Assembly (NCBI GenBank): GCA_018873245.2
Contig: JAEMBT020000009.1
Location: 12,559,112-12,623,111 of the forward strand
Length of the DNA: 64,000 nucleotides
Direction: 5' to 3'
From: Archegozetes longisetosus
Taxonomy: Eukaryota; Arthropoda; Arachnida; Sarcoptiformes; Trhypochthoniidae
The notes under the pieces were generated by a model. That model was not told the origin of the DNA. It did no database searches and saw only the letters and a program-made list of their open reading frames with translations. The position numbers and the translations under genes are program-made. The first letter of the stretch is position 1, and each line of letters starts with the position of its first letter. Positions 22,090 through 34,766 of this stretch are shown here, piece after piece.

Positions 22090-22758
22090 TACATCTGCCT
22101 TGTACCTGATGCGTGTAGATGATAAATCAAGGAAGAATTGAACAGATTAAATAGACTCAACAGATTTAGAGATCAGAGCCTTAGCCTGAGGCTTAGGCTT
22201 AATCAACAGCCTTGAGCTGATACTAGGCTAGGATTAGCTTATATCGACCATTAATCGAATAGAAGTATATTTTTCATATATTTCATAGAATAATTAATAC
22301 AACAGAAGATTAGAAACATTGATGATACTCAATCTATCGACATTAATAGAACTCAAATTACTAGTTAAAACCAAAGCTTCCCAGTTTGCGACTCTCGCAA
22401 ATTCTTGATAAAATTGAAGTAAACTTCACGCGTGAAAAATATTTGGACAAATTTAAAGTAGAGCTTTGAGCTTAAACACTGACCCTCTAGCCCATGTTTC
22501 AATAGAAAGATGCTCGCAAGACAAGAATGTTTGAGAAGTGATTGTTAAACCCATTCTAACCAAACCAACTGTGTGCAAAACATCAGATTTCAAATATCAT
22601 CTGAATTACTAATTGAGATCATAAGTCTTACCCTTTAGGCACATTATAAAGTAGGAGTTGGCTTCCATGAAGACTCACCAACTCAAAAAATATGCTACTA
22701 TTAGTAATCTTTAAGCTTCTTAGATTCATTGAGCGTGCCTTCGAAATAACATTGATAT
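22090..22758. other. Spacer between transposon copies
   Basis: Non-coding. It holds a short run of AGCCTTAGCCTGAGGCTTAG-type self-complementary sequence near 22182. No gene seen. Confidence 0.4.
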
Positions 22759-22985
22759 GTATCGCGCATTCCGATAAAAATGTCTATAGTAAAGGTGTTG
22801 GTTTTACTGCAAATAACAAACTTTAAAGTTTGGTGCAAAGCAGGAAAGACTTTAGAAATTTATAAACTATTATTCATAGCTTTATTGACAGCAATAAAGC
22901 AAGTCTTTCATGCTTTGCATCAAACTTCAAAGTTTTTTTTGCAGTAAAACCAACCTTTACTATAGACATTTTTATCCGAATACAA
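22759..22985. repeat. Foldback MITE family P, copy 2
   Basis: It starts GTATCGCGCATTCCG and has the same palindromic arms as 20423-20663, including GTGCAAAGCAGGAAAGAC and its inverse. The extreme right end is eroded after CCGAATAC. The copies differ by scattered substitutions, so they are not a recent duplication. Confidence 0.82.
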
Positions 22986-24044
22986 AAAACGTGTCTGAGT
23001 CTATAAGTGGTTGATCCAATGGATTTTTACTCAAAAGGCAACCCGTTTCTCTGTTTCAGGTTCTTAATAAAACAATAATAATCAGTTTCCCGGCCTGGAC
23101 TTTTAGTTTGGGGACTAGAAGTCCGAAATTAAATGCTCCGACTTGATGAGCACAAATGCATGTCAACATTCAGATCTCCGTTAATTTGCTATCAAACCTT
23201 TCATTAATGTTCAACAAAAGGCAACCAATCGATGCTTCAAATAGAGCTTCAAAAATATTTGAGAGCATTTTTTCAGTATAGATTTACGCTTCAATTTTTA
23301 AAAAATCTCTAGGAGGACTTCCAGACCTCCCGATGGCTACTGCTGTGACAATAATCATAATCTAATTATGTTTGTACTCATTTTTGAGATTGAATCAGAC
23401 TTAGAACTGACAAAATTGTGTCTATCAAAGTATTCCAGCAGGAGTGGCTTAGGCAAGAGTGGCTAATAAATCAATAGATCTAATTGAAATTCTCATCATT
23501 GTTGATGTAATAATGCAATGTTTAGTATTTATGTGATTTATGAGAAAGTTGAATACTTAATATGATTGTAACAAAAACTTTCAGAAAGTCAATTGACAGC
23601 AAAGTGCAAAAACAGAAACTATTTAGTATTTAAAAGCATGATTAGAATTTGATAAGTAAGACGAAACTAATATAAATTCATGATCTGTTTTTAAAATAAA
23701 AGTGTCAGTTAATGAAAAAAGTAAATTCAAGGTAATCGCCTCAAAAGCTTTTTTATCCGGAAAGATGTACTGATATTCTGAAGCATGAATTGCTGTGAAA
23801 TCTAGTAAGCGTTTAATAATTATAATTTAATTTTTATATAAAATGTCAAGAAATGATTCATTACTGACATAATTGAATTTGCTATTGACAGTGACGCACC
23901 TCATTTGCCTCTCAGTGATCTGCTTAACACTCAAACAACATTAATCTATGTTTCAGTTATAAAAAGTTAAATTTAACCTAACATAGTCTGATCTAATCCA
24001 ACCTAATCTAAACTTACTTAAAATTAACTGAACAAATCTTCATC
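22986..24044. other. Spacer upstream of the SLC5 gene
   Basis: No ORF or clear repeat. Near 23975-24020 it carries several CTAATC/CCTAAC motifs just before the SLC5 start codon. The promoter is not identifiable. Confidence 0.4.
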
Positions 24045-27000
24045 ATGTCAACAATTGAGCCGAATATAACTTTTCATGATAGCAATATTAATCGTTTTAG
24101 TGCAGCAGATTATGGTGTGTTTGCGGCTATGTTAGCCATCTCGGCAATTATCGGTGTTTACTATGCATACAAAGATAGAAAAGGTGCAACAACTCAAGAC
24201 TTTCTAATGGGAAGCAGATCGATGGGTGTATTTCCAGTTGCTATGTCTTTATTAGCAAGTTTTCTCTCTGCAGTTACTTTACTGGGACTTCCGGCAGAAA
24301 TCTATACATTCGGAACACAATATTGGATACAAGTTGTGATTTACCCACTGATTATGTTCTTCACTGCATATTTTTTTATACCTGTGTTTTATACACTTGG
24401 ACTCACGAGTTCTTTCGAGGTAAAATCTGTGTTCTAAACTAACTTACACATATTATACACAAGGCAGAGGTTTTCTTGCCTACTTATTGTATGGCGCATA
24501 TCATGTGTTTCCCATTTAACTTAATGTTTAATTTTATGACTTCGCCACCCACTAATAGTCTGTAGAACTTCCTAACTCAATAGTGGGCAGTGAAAGGCAG
24601 TTTGAAAATGATTTGCCTAAACAAATTTCAATCTGTTATAGTATTTGCAACTTCGTTTCGATCGTTCAGTGCGAACGCTTGGATCAGCTCTGTTCTGCTT
24701 ACAAATGGTAATACAATATATCTATTTAACATACCATAATGATAGAAATTAATAAACTTGCGAATAAACTTTCAGTTACTTTACATGGCAGTGGTTCTGT
24801 ACGCACCCTCATTAGCCCTAGCGCAAGGTATTTTCAATCATTTTAGACTTGATTTGAGTAAAACTATGAGCTATAGTTTGGTCTGGTTTATGGTTGATAT
24901 AGGGTCTGGGTATATGTTTACCACAGAACAGTTCTCTTGTACTTAGCTTTCTCCTCATCTAACCTAACCTAAAAGAAAAATATTACTAGTACAACTAATT
25001 TAGTTTAAGTTAGGTTAGGCAACCAAACTGATAGTTTAGATTCTGATAACTGATAACCACACTACTCCTTTATGCTCAAACTCAACACCAACCTTAAGCA
25101 AAACTATAACCAAATTATGTCAATCTAATTGTTTTCATTCAATAGAATTTAACTTTAAAGTTTCGAAAGTACTATTTTTTTAAATAACTTTTAAACTATT
25201 AGAACGTCTAACAGAAGTTTTTTAGATAGAAGCTTGAATTTCGAATCTTATGAATCTAATGAATAGTAATCCCAATTAACTGGTTTAACCCTTTTTGACT
25301 AATTAAATATCTATTTCTCTAGGTGACAAATCTAGTTTTAAAAAATTAAACTTATAAAAACCATTTATTAGAATTGCGAATATGTTTTTGGGCATAGGTT
25401 ATATGTTTATTCTGAGCTATCCACTATTGTTTCGTGTGCTGGAATCATTATTAAACCATTTAGTTAGATTTTATAATGTGAATTATGATAAATATCTACT
25501 AAATATTAATTTGATAACGATATGTTTTTAACATTCATAAGAAATAAGAAATTATGAGTTGAAGATTAGGTTAAGTTACATCATGGTTTAAATTTCAACG
25601 CGCATTATTATTTTTCATGAACTAACTTTTAATCATAAAACCAAATTAAACCAGTTTTTTGGCAAACATTTTTAAACCAATTAAACACCAGTTTTAGACA
25701 AAAGATTAAACCAGTTTAATAGGATCTCTACTTATGTATTATTCCGAATCATAATTATTTAATTTTATCTAAAAATTCACAGTCACTGGAATATCTGTTT
25801 GGGGGTCAGTGTTATCAATAGGCATTGTTTGCACATTCTATACATCTCTTGTAAGTCTCTTAATACAGTAAAATCTATTTGAATATGAAGTTAAGTCGCT
25901 TTTCAAAAACACATAAATATATCCATAAGAAACTAAGTTTTATTTTTCACCCTTGTTTTAAAAAGGACTTAACTACGTGTTCAAACTAAACAAGTTTAGC
26001 TATAGCTTTTCAATTATTCTGATTTTGATAAATTATGTAATCAGTACTTATGATAGTGATTACATGATCAAATTTTTCAGTTAGATTTATTGGCAACTTT
26101 TCGTTTACTGTTTGGTAACTTGAGCTAAAGCTAAAAATTAAATCTTTACTATCTGAACATCAGTTTCTCATATGAAAGCAAAATCTAATGCTTTGTTGAG
26201 CATTCATCAAATCGAGTCTTTCTGGCCAGCCATGAGGTTTATTATCAATTGAAATTATAGAAATTTATTTTACTCACAACTTTTGTTTAGCATCATATAA
26301 AGATTTATCAAATATATTGCAAAATATTATTTTAATTTGATTTAAAACACTAGTCTTTTCAACAAACTATATCTATATATTTAGTATAAAAGTAGGCATT
26401 TAATGAATAATTGATGAAAGCAAAGTTCAACTTAAAATTATATCAATTGAAACAATTGAGACATTTTTTTCCAAAAGAGTTCAAAATTTTAACTTTAAAT
26501 ATAATTAAGGGTGGAATGAAAGCAGTAATTTGGACGGATGTGTTTCAAACGTTAATGATGTTTGGATCAATATTAGCAGTTTTGATCAAAGGGTTGGTCG
26601 ATGTCGGAGGCTTTTCAGCAGTATATAAAGCAGGAGTAAAATATGATAGATTCGAATTCTTCACGTAATTAAACATAGCTTAATTGGTTGTAATTTCCTG
26701 AGATTTTAGCTATATTTCTCACAATAGTATGGATCCAAATCCTCTAATAAGGCATACATTTTGGACAGTATGCATTGGCACCACAGTGAATTGGACAGCA
26801 GTTTACTCTACAAACCAAGCTATGGTTCAGCGATATCTAAGTATCCCAACCTTACGTCAGGCCAAATTGTAATTCACATGAATACAACTTGATTGTAGTC
26901 TAATAACTTGTTATGTTGATTATAGATCTGTTTGGGTTGTTCTGCCATTCTTTATTCTAATGATTACAATTTGTTGTGCTTCTGGTTTAGTCATATTCAC

Positions 27001-29586
27001 TAAATACCAGGATTGCGACCCTTTATCTAACAAAATGATCACTCATATCGATCAACTTTTCCCACATTTCGTTATGGAAACTCTAGGATTTCTACCTGGA
27101 TTTCCAGGTATATCAATCTATAATTTATATAAAATTTGACGACATTTTCTTTAACTCAGGTTTATTTGTTGCTGGAATATTTAGTGGTGCTCTCAGGTAT
27201 GTCACTAAAATCAATATGAATCGAATACTAATTTTAGTGTCAAAATTAAAGTACAATTTCGTCCGGAGTAAATTCATTAGCAGCAGTAACTTTGGAAGAT
27301 TTCATCAAAACATACATCGCACCTAATTTGGCTGAAAAGAAAGCAACTCTCTATACTAAACTGCTGGGTTAGGCATATGATAAGTTGAATTGATAGTGAA
27401 AATCATAGTCAAATTGATTGTAAAACTTATCTTTGAATTGCAGCCATTTTTTATGGACTATTGGCTATAGCATTAGTAGCAGTGGCCCAACGTATGGGAA
27501 ACGTATTACAGGCAGCTTTAGCTATATTTGGATTAATTGGTGCTCCAATATTTGCTATGTTTGTATTAGGAATGTTTATTCCAACAATAAATTCTAAAGT
27601 ATGTCAGTATTACTATACTAATCACATTCAGTGCAGGAATGCTTGTTTAGAAACTATAAAAATAAAAGCAATAAAAGATTAATCTATCAGTAAAGTATTG
27701 AAAAATATACGTTTACTCATAAATTATGTGTGAAATGTTTAAAGATTAGCTTTTTTATGTCAATGCCTTAAAGCCATGATTGATCAATGATTGAGTAATT
27801 TTTGTGGATTATTCCATGAATCATGTTTCTGTTTGCTACAGTATGCCGAGGAGGCAACCAAATACTTTCATATCTCACACAATTTATGAATAAATGCATA
27901 TTTTTCAACACTCTATTTATCAGCAAATAATAGTACTGTGTTTGTCTTAATAGCCTTTTCGACTCTAAGTATTGTTGACGATTAGGCTCACTCTTAATAC
28001 TTCTCTATCGTGATTTCTTTATCACAATTTCTTAATTAGTGCTAATAAATTATTAGTGAAGCTCGTGATAGCTTAGTCTAACCTTAACTGAAACTTGAGT
28101 TTGAATATGAGCGTGATTTGCAACAATACTGGAGACCACATAATAGAAGTTACATTAACTTAAAATCAATGCAACATACAGTTTATTCTCATCTATTGAA
28201 ATGATCTTTCAAAAATACTTCCATAACTTCTTCTGGCCCAAAGCTGAGATTGTTCATTTTATTTAGGGAGCACTTTGGGGAACAATTGCAGGCATAGCAT
28301 GCAGTCTATGGGTAGGAATTGGTGCAATGATTTACAAACCGTATTTCCCCAGAGGACCTTTCGGACAAGGCGGGTGTTACGATCATTATGAAGATGTATT
28401 GCTGAGTAATAAAGACTCTTATGAAAATAGAAAGTGAGAAGTATTATGATATAAACGCTAGAGAATCATCTAAGATTAATTATCTTTTACTCAAAGTGAT
28501 CATATATTATTTGTCTATCGGATTTCATATCTTTATTATGGAGTTCTGGGGGCAGGTTAGCAAGTAAATTGAATAAATCAAATAAGATTATAATAAGATT
28601 ATTCTCGAATTTTCAGGAGTAACCATTATCGCTGGGTATATAATAAGCATAGCCACAAGTATTAACAATTCCTATTCCTTATTACTTGAGAAATGCTATT
28701 AGGGGACGCTCTTATTAAAGGATAGTAAGAATTAGAATATACACTTTTACAAAGGTCTGTAATATTCAATAGTGTCCCAATTAATAACTTAACTATAGAC
28801 TAGTATTAAGTTACATTAAAACCTGACTGTAAGCTGAATGGCTAAGCATGGTTTTTGTTTATAGCGTCCCTTAATGGTAGCGTCTTCTAATGGTATTACT
28901 CCGATATATTTACTAATTTTACTTTATATTAAAGGATCATGCTCCAAAGATCCCGAACTGGATCCTAAACTTTTAACTCCTTTAGTCGCAAAATATTATA
29001 GTCGAAAAAGAGAACAACAACGTAGTCCGGTATTATATTAAAATACACTTTCAATACCTATCTTAACTGTCTTCAACTCAGATTTAGCACAAGACTGTTT
29101 CTAAACATTCAATCTGTCATCATTTGAGACAGTCAAATTTATTTCCTCAAATCCTATAGTCATAATACAAAGTCTTAACTTATTCAATCAATCACAGTCT
29201 GTTACTTATTCACAGTCATTGGGTTTCCTATTGCTTTAAATTATCTGAAAATGTTTCAGTGATTTAACACAGTTTTGTCCTCTTATCTCATGCTTTGAAA
29301 GTTGATATGAGGAAGAGTTGAATAAGTTGTTAAATCTGAAAATTAGAAGTTATTTTATTGGTTAAGATAGGTGTTCAAAATCAAGTTTGATACTTTTCAA
29401 ATATTAATATTGATTAACAAAATTAATCAATTAAAGGTACAATTTGAGAATGGAATCGGTTGGTTGACATCATTCACTCCTAGAAAATCAACAGCCAATG
29501 GATTAGTCAACGCAGGATTTATGGGAGAAAATATTGTTCCAACTTTTCAAACATACACTTCTAAAGATGAAGCTAAAATCATGTGA
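24045..29586 (+). CDS. SLC5-family sodium-coupled transporter (SMVT/SMCT-like)
   Basis: Exons: 24045-24419, 24642-24707, 24776-24827, 25783-25850, 26510-26664, 26728-26868, 26926-27107, 27160-27196, 27252-27367, 27444-27598, 28267-28433, 28497-28555, 28617-28658, 28935-29029 and 29437-29586. All phases agree, giving 619 aa, close to the usual 600-640. The N-terminal DFLMGSRSMGVFPVAMSLLA stretch is the SLC5 TM1 signature. STISSGVNSLAAVTLEDF in the TM8 region holds the Ser residues of the conserved Na+ site. About 13 membrane helices are expected at the plasma membrane. The substrate is probably a monocarboxylate or vitamin; this cannot be settled from sequence. If the last intron is retained, translation stops at 29041 after VLY, giving a shorter tail. 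Intron 4 carries MITE-like sequence. Confidence 0.88.
25855..26010. repeat. Intronic MITE-like repeat (related to 44828-45140)
   Basis: The right part, with CTTAACTACGTG, CAAGTTTAGCTATAGCTTTT and preceding T-rich sequence, parallels 45056-45140 in the chitin deacetylase intron (CTTAACTACATG, CAGGTTTGGCTATAGTTTT). Similarity is moderate. It marks one repeat family inserted in introns of two neighbouring-region genes. Confidence 0.5.
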
Positions 29587-29899
29587 ATGTCTTCAGAAAT
29601 TACTTTATTATTCTATTAATTACATTGAATCTGCAAGTGTAAAGTGTTTTGACATGAATCTAATTTGGAAGCTAGATCAATGCATAATAAAAAGATTTGA
29701 AAGTTTTCAATTCAATTCAGATATTGAACGATTGAATATAATTGAAATGTAGTCGAAATATAATCTAAATATAATTTACACATAATATAAAACAATTGGA
29801 TATAATTGAAGGAAAATTAGCGGATATGAGTACCAAAAGTTAGTGAATAAAAGTACAAAAACTTATAAGTAGAATAAAATACAATAATTAAAATAAAAT

Positions 29900-30657
29900 T
29901 TATTTATTTAAAAGCTCTTTAGTGAGTTTCAATTGAAACATCAACTTAGTCAAATGTTCAGATTTAAGTTTTATATCTTTCAATTCTTTAGCCAATAATT
30001 CATCATAAGCAGTCTTCTCATCACAATTGACATGTTCAGAGATTTGGTGGCACTTAGTTTGTATCTGAGCGTTCATTTCATCAAAAAATTGTAATTGTTT
30101 ATCAAACTTAATCTTCATATTACTAGCAGCCATTGCAGGAAAATTAACTTCTTTATCTATCAAATCATCCTCTAACTTATTAATCAAATCTATTATTTCT
30201 TTTTCACTCATCTCGCTTAAGTTCCACGGAATGCTCAATTCGTTCATCTCTTCGATAGACTCTTCGCTCGCATTTGGTGTACTCTCCACTGAAATTGATT
30301 TTCTGTACTCGTAGTCTTTGTTTTGAATGTCAGCAAAGCAAGAGATGCGACGATTGACTCGAGTGTTGAGGGGAGTCTTCAGGCGATTGTCGATGTCATT
30401 CAAGTCATAATTGAAAGACATATCAGGTTCGGACTCGGTGTCAGAGATGTCAGCTTTAGCTAAATATGACTCATAGATGTTGAATAACTTCTGATTGTCA
30501 TAATCGAGATGAAAATTGCAATCTTTAAAACCAATAAAACATTAATTATTGACAAGTTATTAATTGGATTAAAACAATTGATACCATCTTTTGTTGATTT
30601 ATTCGCATTTTGCTCTTGTTCGAGATTGACGTCAACGTCAAATGAGATATCCATCAT
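29900..30657 (-). CDS. Unrecognised acidic coiled-coil protein, two exons
   Basis: Exon 1 is 30657-30585 and exon 2 is 30522-29900, joined by a 62-nt GT-AG intron in matching phase (231 aa). Translation begins MMDISFDVDVNLEQEQN. The middle has a basic patch with possible proline-directed sites (LKTPLNTRVNRRI). The C-terminal ~100 residues are Lys/Glu/Leu-rich and predicted coiled coil, ending LTKELLNK. No signal peptide, membrane segment or zinc motif. The layout resembles small nuclear or kinetochore scaffold proteins, but that is only an impression and I assign no function. It shares a 767-bp divergent intergenic region with ABCF2 and converges on the SLC5 gene. Confidence 0.75.
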
Positions 30658-31424
30658 TTGGAGTACTATTTGTTAAATACTTAAGAACCAAAACAGTTGA
30701 TTGAATGGTTGCATTGACCGGTATTTGGCATAAATTGGCGCCAAAAGTATATGATTACAAAGTGAGAGCAAAAGGAGTGACCTCAAGTGTGAAACAAATA
30801 AACAAAAAGAAATAAAAGGAGTCTAAAAGTTAGAGAAATAGTAAAAGAAGCATATAAAGGTGTGGTGATAAGTTAAAAGGTGGCACTACGTTGACATAAT
30901 AGGTATAATATTAGGCAATAGTTGAATGGATGAGTGAGAGAGCATTGAAGTAAAACGACACAGAAAGTATAATTAGAATATAGTTCTATTAATTGCAACC
31001 AATATTCGAATATTTATTTGGCATTTCATTTCTTTTATTATACTTTCTTGTATTTTGTTTTCATTTTGGTAATTATTGGTAATTATTATTAATTATTAGT
31101 CACATTTATAGCCAAATATAGTTAATTAGTACTAAAATAGATGTGTTCTGTCATTCATACCAATTATGAACAATTTTGATAATAGACTATGGAATCGACT
31201 CATAGTTCTTATAATAATAATAATTAACTATAAGACTCAATAATTGGTATCTATTTGACTGCCTTTATTGCTTTCATTTGAATTACACGTGTATTCAATT
31301 GAATAAATTAATTGAGTTATTAATGTCTTAAAATTGTTGAAATGAACACATCCCTAATAAGGCATTAATTGATAATAATGATAATTAAACTAATAATTCA
31401 AATTTTATACAATCAGTAATCACA
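30658..31424. promoter_or_regulatory. Divergent intergenic region
   Basis: Head-to-head starts at 30657 (-) and 31425 (+) place both promoters here. The sequence is very AT-rich with repeated ATTATTAATTATTAG-like tracts near 31080-31110. No TATA box stands out at a convincing distance from either start. Confidence 0.4.
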
Positions 31425-34400
31425 ATGCCGTCGGACAACAAGAAGAAAAGAGACGCAAAAAAGAAAGAATTGGCTAAAGCAAGAGAGCAGAAGAAGACAG
31501 TAAAGCAAGCAGAAAATGGTGAGGATAATCATGAGAACAATGGAGAGAGCAATCAAGAGAAGCAGACAAACGGCAATTCACTGCTGACAACAGAAGAGGA
31601 GGAAATAGTGAAGAAGTTAGAAAGAGACATGAATCTCAATGCAGAAGCGAGAGCATGTACAGGAGTTCTATCTATACATCCACGTTCAAGAGATATCAAA
31701 ATAGACGGCTTTTCCATCACTTTTCATGGCGTAGAGCTGATGAGCGACACTAAATTAGAGCTGAATTGCGGTCGGAGGTATGGTCTGATTGGTTTGAACG
31801 GGTGCGGCAAGTCTACGCTATTGTCGTGTTTGGGCAGACGTGAAGTTCCCATTCAAGACCACATAGATATCTACCATTTGACGCGAGAAATGCCACCTTC
31901 AGAGAAGACAGCGATTGAAGCAGTTCTGGATGTGGATCAGGAGAGAATAAGATTGGAGGCTCTATCTGAAGAGTTGGCTCAATATGACGACGAAGAGAGT
32001 CAGGACCAGTTGATGGATGTATATGAAAGATTAGACGAGATAGGAGCAGACAAGGCAATGACAAAAGCTGCTTATATTCTCAATGGTTTAGGCATGTATT
32101 ATATCCTTAATAGCTTTCAATCATTCCAAGTCATTGCTATAATTACTTCAGTATATTCATAGATAGTATTGATTACTGAGTGAGACATTGATGAACAAAT
32201 TTTGATAATAATAGTAGGAAAATGAAAATTGTCTCATTCAGTAATCATTATTATTGATTATATGTAAGTCAATTCAACTTATGTTACTATAGCTCTTGCT
32301 TGGAGTAGCTAAAAGATTTGACCAAATTTTGCCCATTCCTATTACGCTCTCAACGAGAGAGTACCACAAAAGTGATATGATTATGAAGACTAGCAAAATA
32401 GTTGATACAGGGTTTAAGTGTTGCAGTGTTTTTCATCATAAACGATATGAAGACTTTATTGGTACTCTGACTGAAGACACAATATGATAATGCTCCCTAA
32501 AACTTAATCGACAATAGATTCTGATGGATAGCTCAGCTGTTCTTTTAGGGTACATCTCCTGATACACTATTAGCTATTAATACACAAACATATTGTTTTT
32601 TTCTTATTAAATTTACTCAAATATACGAATAACCGTTGTATACCTCTAAAGCATGATCTAAGTTGCTATCAACCATTAATAAGTTTCCAACTGTAATGAT
32701 TTAGGTTTTACGAAAGAGATGCAACAGAAAAAGTGTAAAGACTTCTCTGGTGGTTGGAGAATGAGAATATCATTAGCTAGAGCTCTTTATGTCAAGCCAC
32801 ATCTTCTTCTATTGGACGAGCCCACTAACCATTTAGATCTGGACGCCTGTGTCTGGCTTGAAGAAGAACTGAAGTCTTATAAACGAATTTTGGTTCTCAT
32901 ATCTCACTCTCAAGATTTCTTGAATGGAGTTTGTAATAACATTATACATATAGACAATAAGAAATTGAAATACTATGGTGGAAATTATGATGCTTTTGTC
33001 AAGACTAGGCTTGAATTGTTAGAGAATCAGATGAAGCGCTATAATTGGGAACAGGCACAGATCGCACATATGAAGGTTAGCAAACTTTCGATGTTTTATA
33101 TGAATGAGCTTTGTCAAGTAGTTCAAAAGTATATACATATCTGTATTTTATTAGTCATTTAACTTCTCTAAAGTAAAAGTTTATTAATAATAGTTTCAGT
33201 TGAGCCTATGATCAGTGGGTTTATAGAAATTTCTAATAATCTTTCCAAGCTATCAAACAAGTTTTTGAAATAAACTACTTGACAAAACTGATTCTCATGT
33301 AGAAAGTACTAATTTTCACACAAGTTATGATGACCAAAGGCCGAGTTGTAGTGGCAATGATTGTCACAGTGATCAAACTGAGCGAAGCGATAATAAAAAT
33401 TGCTGATATGATAATACAAAGAAAAATTGATAGAAATAGATGTAAACTGATAGTAAATAAGAGTTAAATTTGAATCTAAACAGGACTATATCGCTCGTTT
33501 CGGTCATGGTAGTGCAAAGCTGGCACGACAGGCTCAAAGCAAAGAGAAGACATTGGGCAAAATGGTTGCGGGTGGGCTAACGGACAGAGTAGTAAATGAC
33601 AAAACGGTTCAGTTTTACTTTCCCTCATGTGGTAAAATTCCTCCACCTGTAATAATGGTGCAAAATGTCTCGTTCAGATACAACGAGAACACACCGTACA
33701 TCTATAAGAATCTAGACTTTGGTATTGATTTAGACTCAAGAGTAGCGTTAGTGGGGCCTAACGGTGCAGGCAAATCAACTTTATTGAAATTACTTTGTAA
33801 CGAACTAGTTCCAACTGATGGATTAGTTCGAACGCATTGTCATCTGAAGATTGCGAGGTATCATCAGCATTTACACGAACAGTTAGATCTTGACTTGTCT
33901 GCTTTGGAGTACATGATGAAAAGCTTTCCTGAGATTAAGGAGAAGGAGGAAATGCGTAAGATTATTGGCAGATATGGACTAACTGGTAGGCAACAAATAT
34001 GTCCAATTAGACAACTGTCTGATGGACAGAGATGTCGAGTTGTGTTCGCTTGGCTGGCTTGGCAAACTCCTCATCTGTTATTACTTGACGAACCCACCAA
34101 TCATTTAGATATGGAAACTATTGATGCTCTTGCTGATGCTATTAATGATTTTGAGGGTGGAATGGTTCTTGTTAGTCATGACTTTAGACTTATAAGTCAG
34201 GTATTTTGCTTTCTGTTTAGTTTCTATTGGTTTTGATTTGATTTTCAATCTATTGTCTGGTCTAATCTGACCTAATCTGAACTAATCTTATCTAATTTGT
34301 TGTTAAGGTGGCTGAAGAGATATGGGTTTGTGAAAAGGGAACTACAACTAAATGGAACGGAAATATCCAATCATACAAAGAACATCTGAGGAAAAAAGTA

Positions 34401-34430
34401 TTGAAGAATAATGAGAAACAACAATATTAA
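31425..34430 (+). CDS. ABCF2: ATP-binding cassette sub-family F member 2
   Basis: Exons 31425-32091, 32705-33075, 33484-34200 and 34308-34430 give 625 aa, matching the usual ~620. The Lys/Glu-rich N-terminus is followed by NBD1 with Walker [10 protein letters not shown] (residues 122-130), signature [15 protein letters not shown] and Walker [16 protein letters not shown]2 has GPNGAGKST, signature [13 protein letters not shown] (the LSDGQ form is normal for ABCF2), Walker [14 protein letters not shown] and the switch VSHDFRL. There are no membrane segments: ABCF proteins are soluble, ribosome-associated ATPases. The first intron appears to use a GC donor (TTAG|GCATGT); the alternative GT donor six bases earlier would drop two residues from the conserved NGLGFT stretch. 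Confidence 0.95.
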
Positions 34431-34766
34431 TTCTAATTTCAATTTAGATCTATTTTATTTAATTATTTTAAAACTAAATTGAATTTAATAGATTAATCTA
34501 CTATTTAATTGATGCATTGTTTACACAATAAAGTTTTCTAAAGACTATTTTGTCAAATTCTTATTAATTTAGTTCCTTTTTCGATATAACTCGAGTCTAA
34601 TATTTAGTTTAGAGAATAATTGAAGAGTTTTCAGATTTCAAGAGTGAGTCTTAGCTATAATGAATAACTTTTTCAAATCCAATTATCAAATAATATAAAA
34701 ATTGAAGCTATCATTTATTTTGAATTATATTTCATGAAAATAAACGAGATGTGACTTAACTTTTAA

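Noticed and set aside
24045..24437. First SLC5 exon read as a complete 130-aa protein
   Set aside because: A GT donor at 24420 and downstream exons in phase show it is only the first exon.
32296..32487. 63-aa ORF in the first ABCF2 intron
   Set aside because: No similarity to ABCF2 at this position, and skipping it restores a normal-length protein.
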